The translations under genes were made by a program, and so were the position numbers. Below are positions 9,117-18,000 of a stretch of 64,000 nt of DNA, in pieces. Location of the stretch: the NCBI RefSeq assembly GCF_025583945.1, contig NZ_JAOEGU010000012.1, positions 1 through 64,000 on the forward strand, given 5' to 3'. The notes under the pieces were generated by a model. The model saw nothing but the letters and a program-made list of their open reading frames with translations. It did not search any database and had not been told where the DNA came from. The DNA is from Methylobacter psychrophilus. Its GTDB lineage: Bacteria; Pseudomonadota; Gammaproteobacteria; Methylococcales; Methylomonadaceae. The stretch's first letter is position 1. Each line of letters starts with the position of its first letter.

Positions 9117-9701
9117 CTATGCTGCTGCCAGCAGTAAACTGCCAGCAACAATGAGTGAGCCGCCAGCGATGTGTTGCATAATTTTGTAATGGCGAGAGTT
9201 TAGCGCAAAGCCGATACCCAAGCCATGCAGTAAAGTGGTCGCCAAAACAAATCCGAATCCATAGAGAGCAGGTGAAGTAGCTTGTGGTAATTCCAGCCCA
9301 TGCGCATAGCCATGAAACAATGCGAATAGCCCCACAAGGCTGGCACCTGCTATCGTTGGCAAGCGAATCGATCCGGCGATAAGCAGGCCCAAGACTAAAA
9401 CCGAGCAGGCAATCGCCGGTTCCACCAAGGGTAGGGCGAAACCAAGCGGCCCTAAACCGGCAGCGGCTGCCAAAACGCTCACGAAGATGAGCGGGATGAT
9501 CCAGACGGCCCTGCCACCGAGTTGCCCAGCCCAAATACCGACCGCGATCATGGCAAGTAAATGATCCAGGCCCATAAAGGGATGGGCCAAACCAGCGGTT
9601 AAACCTGCACTTTGGGCACCGAAGGTATGTGCCTCGGCAACCGGCAGAAGCAACGCACAGGCGCATAATCCCAACAAAGAGAGAGAAATTTTTATTTTCA
9701 T
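9117..9701 (-). CDS. hupE: HupE/UreJ family membrane protein, putative nickel permease
   Basis: 194 residues, with a signal-like hydrophobic start (residues 5-24, ending VAEAH) and about six further hydrophobic segments. The family signature AHPFMGLDHLLAM is at residues 39-51 (His40, Asp46, His47), with a second histidine-rich stretch FHGYAHGLELP near residue 140. HupE proteins are associated with nickel uptake for hydrogenase. The stop-to-start distance from hupL is only 5 bases, so it is co-transcribed. In many hydrogenase operons a cytochrome b gene follows the large subunit; here hupE takes that place. Confidence 0.9.
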   Translation of the reverse strand: MKIKISLSLLGLCACALLLPVAEAHTFGAQSAGLTAGLAHPFMGLDHLLAMIAVGIWAGQLGGRAVWIIPLIFVSVLAAAAGLGPLGFALPLVEPAIACSVLVLGLLIAGSIRLPTIAGASLVGLFALFHGYAHGLELPQATSPALYGFGFVLATTLLHGLGIGFALNSRHYKIMQHIAGGSLIVAGSLLLAAA

Positions 9702-9706
9702 GACTA

Positions 9707-11620
9707 TTACCTTAAGGTAGTTGAAATATTGACCTTGATCAGCTCTTTGCCGTTCGGGTCGGTAACATGCACAGCGCAGCCAATGCAGGGATCGAAGCTG
9801 TGTATTGTACGCAAAATTTCCAGGGGCTGCGTCGGAATGGCCAAAATATGACCTTCCAGGGATTTTTCATAAGGACCCGGAATTCCCGCGCCGTCCACCC
9901 CGCCCGTACCGGCTCTCGGCCCGGCGTTCCATTGGCTGGCGACGATACATTGGTAGTTTTTGATTTTACCATTTTCGATCGACAACCAATGCCCCAGCGC
10001 TCCACGAGGCGCTTCGGTAAAGCCAACTCCGACTTGCAAAGGATTTCCGTTGTTCCACGTTGAGGTATCAGTCCATTTAAAGCCTTTTAAACTTGGATTT
10101 TGAGCAACAACATCCGCATCTGTTACAAACGTAGCCAACTTGCCCGCACTAATGTTGCTCAACAGTTTGATATGCCAGCGTGACATGGCATCCGTAATGA
10201 CGCTGGTTTCGATGGTCCGGGCTGCGATTCTGCCGAGAGTCGAGTCAATATCATTAATCGAGAGTCCGAGCTTGCTTACCCATATGTTGTCTACCAAATC
10301 TTTTGCCCGCTTGTGAGCCTTTTCAGCCTCCGTTGTCGGGTTTGATTTTGCTTTGGCGTACATCATGACGATATGGGCCAGTGGACCTACCTCCATCGGC
10401 TTATCGTACCAACGTGGCGATTTTATCCACGAGTAACCGGTGCCTCTATTAAGCTTGTAATTAGCTCCCGGAGCGGGGCCGCCTCTGCCTGCATAATCTA
10501 AATTGGTTTGGCCTTCACTGGGATGAAGACCAACGCTGTTACCTACACCAAGATATTTATACCATGAATGGGTAACATACTCCTTAATCTCATCGCGGTG
10601 TTCCATATCCAAAGGTTTGATCGTCAGGTCGCCCTCCAGTACGCCTTGCGGTATCAGGAAATTATCCGGATCGCGGATACCATTTTCGGGAAACTCGCCG
10701 TAGCAGAGGAAATTCCAGCCGGTACCGCCGCGTGTCTCCCAACCGACATAGCCGTTTTGGGACTTATAGAAACCGGCAATCAGTATGGTATCAGGCACAT
10801 AGACCTGATCTACAAAGGTTTTCATCTTGGCAATAAGTGTCGTCACCTTTGCCATATTAACTTTATTTAAGGACGTGCCACCCAAGTCTTCGCTAACTTT
10901 GTTGTTGTAATTACTACTGACAGCGCAAGGCACACCACCCACTACCAAGTTTGGATGCGGGTCTTTACCTCCGAAAATGGTGTGTAGTTTGACTACTTCA
11001 CGAGCCCATCCCAGCGCATCCAGGTAATGGGCGACAGCAAGCAGGTTTCCCGCTGGTGGAAGTTTGTAATCCGGATGTCCCCAGTAGCCATTGGCAAACA
11101 AGCCAAGTTGCCCTCTATCAATAAGATTTTTCAGCTTGGCCTTTACCCCGTTAAAAGTGGTTGTCAGTGCCGCCAAAGTCTGATTTGCATAGTAGTCCGG
11201 ATTATTTGACTTTGCCAAAGCCGCCGTTGCTGCAGCATCTGCACTCAGCGCTGAAACTACATCAACCCAATCCAGGGCATGCAGGTGATAAAAGTGCATA
11301 ACATGATCATGGATATACTGCGCACCTATCATCAGATTGCGTATAAGTTCGGCGTTCTCGGGAACTTTAACACCGAGAGCATCTTCCACTGCCCTGACTG
11401 CGGTTAGTCCGTGAACCACCGTACAGACTCCACAGATACGCTGCGAGATATGAGCCGCATCACGTGGATCACGGCCTTGCATAATAACTTCAATGCCGCG
11501 CGCCATCGTACTGGAACTATAGGCTTTGGTGATGGTTTTTCCGTCAGCGCCAAGTTCCGCTTCGATGCGCAGGTGTCCTTCAATCCGGGTGACCGGATCA
11601 ATTACAATAGTTGTAGCCAT
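9707..11620 (-). CDS. hupL: [NiFe]-hydrogenase large subunit
   Basis: Catalytic subunit that binds the NiFe(CN)2CO centre. From ATG 11620 it has 637 residues starting MATTIVIDPVTRIEGHLRIE. L0 is RGIE near residue 41. The N-terminal nickel motif is RICGVCTVVH (Cys63, Cys66) and the C-terminal one DPCIGCAVH (Cys612, Cys615, His618). Nineteen residues beginning V-T-D-P follow His618; these are expected to be removed by the HupD-type endopeptidase after nickel insertion. A GGGGAG ribosome binding site lies 7 bases before ATG 11620. The frame is open 14 codons further upstream, but those lack a binding site and family similarity. The enzyme is a group 1-like uptake hydrogenase; the subgroup needs a phylogeny. 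Confidence 0.95.
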   Translation of the reverse strand: MATTIVIDPVTRIEGHLRIEAELGADGKTITKAYSSSTMARGIEVIMQGRDPRDAAHISQRICGVCTVVHGLTAVRAVEDALGVKVPENAELIRNLMIGAQYIHDHVMHFYHLHALDWVDVVSALSADAAATAALAKSNNPDYYANQTLAALTTTFNGVKAKLKNLIDRGQLGLFANGYWGHPDYKLPPAGNLLAVAHYLDALGWAREVVKLHTIFGGKDPHPNLVVGGVPCAVSSNYNNKVSEDLGGTSLNKVNMAKVTTLIAKMKTFVDQVYVPDTILIAGFYKSQNGYVGWETRGGTGWNFLCYGEFPENGIRDPDNFLIPQGVLEGDLTIKPLDMEHRDEIKEYVTHSWYKYLGVGNSVGLHPSEGQTNLDYAGRGGPAPGANYKLNRGTGYSWIKSPRWYDKPMEVGPLAHIVMMYAKAKSNPTTEAEKAHKRAKDLVDNIWVSKLGLSINDIDSTLGRIAARTIETSVITDAMSRWHIKLLSNISAGKLATFVTDADVVAQNPSLKGFKWTDTSTWNNGNPLQVGVGFTEAPRGALGHWLSIENGKIKNYQCIVASQWNAGPRAGTGGVDGAGIPGPYEKSLEGHILAIPTQPLEILRTIHSFDPCIGCAVHVTDPNGKELIKVNISTTLR

Positions 11621-11668
11621 ATAAATTCTCCCCAATGCCGTATCGCAAAGACACGGCAACAATAATAG

Positions 11669-12781
11669 TTAATCGTCGATGGTGTTTATATCCAGGGGTT
11701 TGTAAAAACCGATCCCCTGACCAGCAATAGCCTCTTTGTCCCAGAATCCTGGCTCAGAGCAGCCCAGACAGCCATGTCCCGCTTCCATTGGAAATCCGGT
11801 ACCCTGATTCCATTTCAGCGTGGTGCAGGCATTGTGGGTAATAGGTCCTTTGCAACCCATATTAAGTAAACAATAGCCTTTGCGTGCGCCTGCGTCGTCA
11901 AAGCTTTCGACGAACTGGCCATGCTCAAAGAATTCTTTTCGGTAGCATTCCTCATGAACGGTCTCGCCATAGAACATCTTGGGGCGCAGGTTGGAGTCCA
12001 GTTCCGGGGCTTTTTTGTTGAGAATCCAGTAGACTAAAGTACCCGCAATCACCTCGGCAATCGGTGGACAACCCGACACGTTAATCACTTTTTTGGTGGC
12101 GTATATGCCGCCGAAGCTCGTTAACGCAGCTTTAATAGAGATTGCCCCAGTCGGACTTTTTCCATTTTGACCCTTGGCTGCAGGTAGTCCCCCAAAGCTC
12201 GCACAAGTCCCCACGGATACAACCACGGCTGCGTTGGTGGCGGCGGCCTTTAAGAGTTGCAGTCCGGTTTTACCGGACTGGATGAAGAACCCTGCTCCAC
12301 CTTTATCATCCGGCATAGCGCCATCCACGACTAAAACATAATTTTTCTTGGCGATTGCATCTGTCCGTGACTTTTCGGCTTGGGTTCCGGATGGTGCCAT
12401 CAATGTTTCGGAATAATCCAGTGAGAGAGCCGTCAACAGGATATTCTCAATAGAGTCTGTTTTGAACTGGGTGTTCGGGAAGACGTTGACCAATGATTCC
12501 AGACAGCCGGTGCATTCCTGGAAGGAAAGATAGACGACGGAAGTGAGAGGGCTTAATAAAGCGGCTTCAACCAGCTTTGGCATTAGCGAGATAGGTATTG
12601 CCATCATGGCCGATAATCCCATGCAATATTTCATGAAACTTCGGCGACTGACACCTGAGTTCGCTAGTCTGTCACCCAGAGTTTCAATATATGATATTTC
12701 ATTTAAGGTTTCCAATTCCAGATGTTGGGATAGCCGCGAAGCAATACAGTTTCTTAATTCTTTCTTTGATAAGTTCGACAT
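11669..12781 (-). CDS. hupS: [NiFe]-hydrogenase small subunit, Tat-exported
   Basis: Electron-transfer subunit with three Fe-S clusters. 370 residues. A long N-region leads to a twin-arginine signal, SRRSFMK at residues 45-51, followed by a hydrophobic stretch to about residue 75, so the heterodimer should be moved to the periplasm. Cluster ligands are visible: CTGCLES (Cys90, Cys93), GTCASFGG, SGCPPIAEV, HEECYRKEFFEHG, KGYCLLNMGCKG, HNACTTLKWN and GHGCLGCSEPGFWD. The proximal motif is CTGC with GG after CASF, not the CTCC plus extra Cys of oxygen-tolerant enzymes. The protein ends about 25 residues after GCSEPGFWD, with no C-terminal membrane helix. It precedes hupL by 48 bases. AGGTG lies before the start. 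Confidence 0.95.
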   Translation of the reverse strand: MSNLSKKELRNCIASRLSQHLELETLNEISYIETLGDRLANSGVSRRSFMKYCMGLSAMMAIPISLMPKLVEAALLSPLTSVVYLSFQECTGCLESLVNVFPNTQFKTDSIENILLTALSLDYSETLMAPSGTQAEKSRTDAIAKKNYVLVVDGAMPDDKGGAGFFIQSGKTGLQLLKAAATNAAVVVSVGTCASFGGLPAAKGQNGKSPTGAISIKAALTSFGGIYATKKVINVSGCPPIAEVIAGTLVYWILNKKAPELDSNLRPKMFYGETVHEECYRKEFFEHGQFVESFDDAGARKGYCLLNMGCKGPITHNACTTLKWNQGTGFPMEAGHGCLGCSEPGFWDKEAIAGQGIGFYKPLDINTIDD

Positions 12782-12909
12782 AACACACCTACTAACTTAG
12801 GATTAATGTTTGCGTAGGTAGTTGCCCGAGTTAAGTGGGTATTGTTACCGACGTTTTGCTTTAAGCGGCCGAATATAGCGGTTCGGAACCGCATAAATCT
12901 GTAGAAAAA

Positions 12910-13347
12910 CTACTTTTTTATAGTTAATTCATGTAAAAGTTTGCTCAGATTGATCTGGCTAAACATGACATCATCTTTTGGACTTTTTAACAGCTCAGGT
13001 AAGAAATTGACTTCAACAAGTTCGGTTAGAATGCCATCATCCTGGTTGTAATGAACTATCCACCAAATACCGGAGTAGGCGGTTTCCTGTATCTCGGAAT
13101 GGCCAAAACTTTGGATGCGGGCGCTAACTTCTCCTTGCCCCAGTTTTTCCTTCAGAAATTGATAGCCGTCTTCGCCCAATGCGGGTAATGCACGCAGATC
13201 AAGGATTCCATTTTGACCGGTGTCGAGTAATGTTTTCAGCATGGCTTGAATCTCATGCAAAAGAGTCATGGCTATGGTCAAACCACTTGATTGAGACGTG
13301 ATAACAACGTTAATCGGAATATTGGCAAAAGTATTTACGTGCGCCAT
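12910..13347 (-). CDS. HupH/HyaF-type hydrogenase expression protein, single domain
   Basis: 145 residues from ATG 13347 (MAHVNTFANIPIN). The middle and C-terminal part fits the HupH C-terminal family: LLHEIQAMLKTLLDTGQNG, then LGQGEVSARIQ, IQETAYSGIWWIVHY and a VEVNFLPELL end. HupH and HyaF are accessory proteins of uptake hydrogenases, probably acting on the small subunit and its Fe-S clusters; the mechanism is not settled. Classical members are about 280 residues with a repeated region, so this is a short one-domain form. It overlaps the end of hupD by 13 bases, which suggests translational coupling. The frame is open 26 codons upstream inside hupD, without family similarity. Confidence 0.8.
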   Translation of the reverse strand: MAHVNTFANIPINVVITSQSSGLTIAMTLLHEIQAMLKTLLDTGQNGILDLRALPALGEDGYQFLKEKLGQGEVSARIQSFGHSEIQETAYSGIWWIVHYNQDDGILTELVEVNFLPELLKSPKDDVMFSQINLSKLLHELTIKK

Positions 13348-13811
13348 TTTTCGATGAGTTCCAGAACTATATTGCATACGTTGGGAATTGCTTTCTTGAT
13401 AGTTGGAGTCAGTTCTGTACTCCAATCAATCACTCCAGGTTGAATGCCAATCAATGCACGCCTGACTGGTAATTGGTCAGACAGAAGAGCAATCGACATC
13501 AAGTCGACCAAGGTAACATCATGTACGCTCGAATTTTTTTGCCGGCCCAAGAAAAGATCCATTTCTTCGCCGAGAAAAATTCTAATTGAACCGGGTGTGT
13601 CGCTAAGTTGAGCGGCATCAATGACAATCAGGTTGGTAGCATCCTCAATGGCACCGATCAATGAAAAACCAAGTGTTCCACCATCCATGAATTCGACTTG
13701 CGGGAAATCAGGGTTATCAGCTTTTAGGTGCTGTACAACATGAACACCCACTCCATCGTCTTGCATCAGTGGATTGCCGATTCCGAGAACTAATGTTTTA
13801 TTCAGCGCCAT
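13335..13811 (-). CDS. hupD: HupD/HyaD-type hydrogenase maturation endopeptidase
   Basis: Nickel-dependent processing protease that removes the C-terminal extension of the large subunit. 158 residues; the family start is VLGIGNPLMQDDGVG, with Asp19 in the position of the first metal ligand (Glu16 in E. coli HybD). The second ligand is Asp in LIVIDAAQ and the third His in SVHDVTLVD. It lies upstream of the HupH-like gene and hupSL, so its target, the 19-residue tail of HupL, is encoded in the same block. A 16-bp perfect palindrome (13821-13836) lies just before the start and overlaps the ribosome binding region AGGGG. Confidence 0.92.
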   Translation of the reverse strand: MALNKTLVLGIGNPLMQDDGVGVHVVQHLKADNPDFPQVEFMDGGTLGFSLIGAIEDATNLIVIDAAQLSDTPGSIRIFLGEEMDLFLGRQKNSSVHDVTLVDLMSIALLSDQLPVRRALIGIQPGVIDWSTELTPTIKKAIPNVCNIVLELIEKWRT

Positions 13812-13820
13812 CCAATTAAC

Positions 13821-13836
13821 CCCTAAATATTTAGGG
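13821..13836. promoter_or_regulatory. Perfect palindrome before hupD, possible operator or RNA hairpin
   Basis: CCCTAAATATTTAGGG is a perfect 16-bp palindrome about 10 bases upstream of the hupD start, and on the coding strand it contains the likely AGGGG ribosome binding site. It might be a dimeric regulator site or a structure that occludes the ribosome binding site. I cannot match it to a known regulator. Confidence 0.4.
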
Positions 13837-14129
13837 TTACTTTAGCATGCAAATATTTAATTATCCTAATAAAAATATTCATATATTTTTATTAATATGA
13901 GTTTGTAAATATAAATATTCGTTCTGCTAATTTTTTTAATTTATTGATTGTTATAGATAAAAAATTATTCTATTTTGGTGGCAGACCTGTTTTTATGATT
14001 ACAATCAGTTGAATATAATAGTGGTTTTTAAAAATCACAAATCCTGACTATAAATTTATCTGACTGTGCATTGTGTTGCGCTGCAACGGCAATGAGACCT
14101 TGCTTGGCAGGTCATCACACAAAGATAGC
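13837..14129. other. AT-rich gap between hupD and the hypC paralogue
   Basis: No coding capacity is seen. The stretch is very AT-rich, mainly from 13855 to 14060. Given the orientation, a promoter for hupD-hupH-hupSL would be expected here, but I find no convincing sigma-54 (GG-N10-GC) or strong sigma-70 site. Confidence 0.4.
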
Positions 14130-14366
14130 TTATGCACTGAGTTCATCCTCGGCGAATAATTGGTCAAGTAATTCCCATGTTGAGAACGCCTCTTCCGCAC
14201 TTATTTTTTGAATGGCATAGCCGACATGAATTAACAGATAATCGCCGATCTTGATGATTTCATCCTGCAATAAAAACAGGCTGACGTCGCGTTCAATACC
14301 TTTGGCAACACAATGTGCATTAAAACCATCAATTTTAGTAATCTGCATGGGTACGGCAAGACACAT
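14130..14366 (-). CDS. hypC: HypC/HupF family chaperone (copy 2)
   Basis: 78 residues, same length as the copy at 8844-9080 and about 78% identical by hand count (17 differences). It keeps MCLAVPMQ with Cys2 and the identical HVGYAIQKISAEEA segment; most changes are conservative or near the C-terminus. It is the first gene of the hydrogenase block in transcription order, separated from hupD by 318 bases. A GGAGAAAA ribosome binding site precedes it. In systems with paired HypC proteins one often works with a specific large subunit (HupF-type) and the other is general; which copy does what cannot be told here. Confidence 0.93.
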   Translation of the reverse strand: MCLAVPMQITKIDGFNAHCVAKGIERDVSLFLLQDEIIKIGDYLLIHVGYAIQKISAEEAFSTWELLDQLFAEDELSA

Positions 14367-15005
14367 TAATTTTTCTCCAAAATGAGGTTAGTCAGTAAAC
14401 TACGCCAAGCCTGTTATAAAGGCCAGATATTTACACAAGTTGTAGCAAAAAGCCAAGCGGTTTAGTTTTTAATGGCTAAATGTTATTGGCCAGGCTGATT
14501 TATTTATTGCAAAATGGCACAAATAAAGATTTAATCAGTATTCTCAGTTCTTGATTTATTTTCAATAAACCAGCATTTGTGCTGTGTCGTTATTGAATTC
14601 ACCGGTTAATGATGTCATAAAACGGGCTTAGGTAAGATATCTTGCCGACAGGCTTTTTGTTTAAGCCAGGATCTCATCAGTCATATGATCACGCCTTAGT
14701 CAATCCGGCAATGGAGCTGATTGTATCTGTTAGATGATATCCAGACAGATAATTATAGTTGTTCAGAAAAGTTTTTCTTTTCCCATTGCTCTCAAGCCAA
14801 GGATGTCAACTTACGCAGGGAGTTTAGGACAGGGTATATCCTGTATAAGCAGGAAATAACTTATCTGGTTCACTATGCCGCTCAGGAAATCGTTTAAGCG
14901 TTCATCATTGGCAAGTCGAATTTGGTCACTGAAAGATTCAAAAAAATAATCACCGATAACGGCTCGCTTCAATTTTAGTTTTATTGGGATCGGGAGCATC
15001 ACATC
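14367..15005. other. Intergenic region between divergent hydrogenase and glucan synthase genes
   Basis: 639 bases without a convincing gene. It must hold the promoters of the divergent hypC paralogue and the giant glucan synthase. The only site I can place is GGGAGC at 14990-14995, the probable ribosome binding site of the gene starting at 15006. A 10-bp palindrome AAGATATCTT lies near 14635. No FNR-like or sigma-54 site was convincing. Confidence 0.4.
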
Positions 15006-18000
15006 ATGGCAAAGCGGCGAGAAAAAAGGCAGTTTGTTAGGGTAGATCACCCGAGTAGCGAGGAAGCCCCCATTCGCTTTGAGTTGTTTAGTATTGAGCG
15101 ACTTGAGCAGCATGCCGTCAGTTTGGCGCAGGCACAAAAAATCAGTAATAAGATAAAGGGTCAAAAATTAATCCCCAGGGTGCGAGATAATTGCCGGATT
15201 TTGCAAGATGCTTATAAAGCGGTCGCCAAGGCTGTCCATGAGCAACATGCCATTACGCCGGCAGCTGAATGGCTTTTGGATAATTTTCATGTACTTGAAG
15301 AGCAGGTCCATGATATTCAGATGGACTTGCCTGAAAGTTATTATCAAGCGCTACCCAAGTTAGCTGAAGGTGTACTGGCCGGTTATCCTCGTGTTTACGG
15401 TATTGCCTGGGCTTTGGTGGCTCACACTGATAGCCGTTTTGATGCTGACTTGTTGACGGTTTTTGTACGGGCTTATCAAAATGTCGATCCTCTTACTATC
15501 GGTGAACTATGGGCGATTTCGAGTACCTTACGGGTCTTGCTGGTAGAAAATCTTCGCCGCATTGCTGTCTGTATAATGCGCTCTCAATCCGGCCGTAAGT
15601 TGGCTGATGACTTTCTTGACCGGGTCGAACAAATTGCCGCTCAAACGGATAAGCCGGATTTGGTTTTCCCCAAAGGCATATTACCCTCGGAATCACAGCG
15701 TCAGGCTTATGCCGTGCAGATCTTGCAGCGTTTGCATGATCGGCATCCGGGAGCACTGCTTTCGCTTGATTTTTTGGATGATTGGCTCAAAGAACAAGGG
15801 CTTAATAGAGATGAAATCGTTGGCTATGATGAAATTGTGCATCGGGAGCATGCCGAGCAAGTCGCCAATAATTTGACAGTTCGCAATATTATTATGAGTA
15901 TGCGGGCTATTTCCGCATTTGAATGGCCCCGGTTTGTTGAAGAAGTGAGTTTGATAGATAAATGTCTGCGCGTTCATCCGGGTTACCGTGCCATGGATTT
16001 TCAGACCCGCGATCGTTATCGCCATGCGATTGAGGATCTTGCCAAGCGTTCGCCGCATTCAGAAGTAAAGATAGCTCGTCTATTGATTGACAAGGTCCAG
16101 AGTATTGATGAACAACTGACTCCTGACCTTCGCAGGCAAGAGCCCGGGTATTACTTGATCGGTGGCGGTCGCTATACTTTTGAACACGAAATTAACTATC
16201 AGCCTTTAATTAAACAACGCTTATTGCGCGGTTATATCGCCCACGCCGGATGCGCTTATTTAAGCAGTCTGGTGTTGTTGACAGGATTACTGCTTTCACT
16301 GCCATTGACGGCCAGTGTTATGGTTGATCTAAGTTACTTTCAGTTGTGCCTGCTGGCAGTATTTGTTTTATTTCCGGCATCAGATATCGCTGTCGGTTTA
16401 GTCAATCGATTGATTATAGGTTCTTTGCCGCCGCGTTATTTACCACGTTTTGACTTAAACCGGCTGTCGCAATCTGATGCCGAGGATAGTATCTCACCAA
16501 TGCCGGGTACCTTTGTTGTTATCCCCACTTTATTTTTTAACGAGCTGGAGGTAAAAGAGCAAATCAAGCAGATGGAGATTCGTTATTTGTCCAATCGGGA
16601 GAGCCGGTTATACTTTGCCCTGCTTTCTGATTGGACCGATGCCGATCAGGAAACCATGCCGGGGGATGACCAGCTACTCAGTATAGCGACTACCGGAGTA
16701 GCCGCTCTTAATGCCAAATATGGCGAACCACGGTTTTTTGTCTTTCACCGTAAACGTTTATGGAATCCGGGTGAAGGCAAGTGGATGGGATGGGAGCGCA
16801 AACGCGGAAAATTGCAGGAGTTCAACCATTTGTTGAGAGGAGCTACGGATACCTCTTTTTTGCCGATAGCCGGCAAAGCGGCTCAAATCGTTATTCCTCC
16901 GGGTATTTGTTATGTTATTACCCTGGATACCGATACCAAGTTACCCATGGGCGTTGTCTCTCAATTGGTGGGTGTCGCTGCCCATCCGTTAAATCAGCCG
17001 ATATTTGATCCAAAGACCCGGTGTGTCATCGATGGCTACGCTATTTTTCAACCACGCGTTACCCCGACGCTACCACTGCGCCAGGAATATTCACTGTTTC
17101 ACCGTATTTTTGCCGGCTCTTGCGGTACCGATACCTATTCCAGTTCAGTATCTGAACTTTATCAAGACTTGTTTGCCCTTGGTACTTATACTGGTAAGGG
17201 TTTGTATCACGTCGATGCTTTTGAAGCCGCTTTGGCGGGACGTGTACCGGATAATACCTTACTGAGTCATGATTTGTTCGAGAGTGTCTTTGCGCGCTGT
17301 GCATTAATAAACGATATCGAGTTTTTTGAGGAATTTCCTTCTCAAACAGAAGTTGCTGCATCACGTGAGCATCGTTGGACTCGCGGCGATTGGCAGTTAT
17401 TACCCTGGATTTTTGGCGCTCGCGGCAAAGGGTTACCGATGATCGGGCGCTGGAAAATGCTCGATAATTTACGCAGGTCCCTTTCGGCACCAGGTACCTT
17501 ATTTACGCTGTTCGCAACCTGGACTATCCCACATGCACCGCAGGCTGTCTTGATTGGGTTTGTGCTGACGGCATTGGCTTTGCCTGCGCTACTGACACTC
17601 ATGAGTGGAAACAGGACTCAACATCGAGGTGTCTCGCCGGATATTTATATCCGGGTAATGGCGAAGAATATACTCTGGGCAATCGGCAACAGCTTGGTGA
17701 CGTTGACGTTATTGGTGCAACATGCGTGGCTGATGATGGATGCCATTGTCCGTACGCTGGTACGGCTGTTTATTACTCATCGTCATTTGCTTAGCTGGGT
17801 GACCGCACAGCAGGCAAAAGTCGCCGTAGTGAACTCGCCACATAATCTCATTGCTGCGCTGGTTAATTCATCGGTTGTTGTCATGGCAATCAGTGGCATG
17901 ATATTAATTTTTAATTCAGCAGCTATCAAGGTTGCCAGCCCTTTTTTACTGTTATGGTGGTTGGCACCGGTCATTGCCTGGCTATTGAGCCTGCCACCCG

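Noticed and set aside
9043-9666. 207-codon open frame on the minus strand over hupE
   Set aside because: Overlaps hupE in another frame; Trp/Cys/Arg-rich translation with no domain character, while the hupE frame shows clear family motifs.
14500-14560. Possible FNR site (TTGAT-TTCAA) and sigma-54-like TGGCAC upstream of the hydrogenase block
   Set aside because: The half-site spacing does not match the FNR consensus, and TGGCAC has no GC at the needed distance.
14811-15164. 117-codon minus-strand frame at the start of the glucan synthase gene
   Set aside because: Overlaps the synthase start in antisense; no ribosome binding site or domain.
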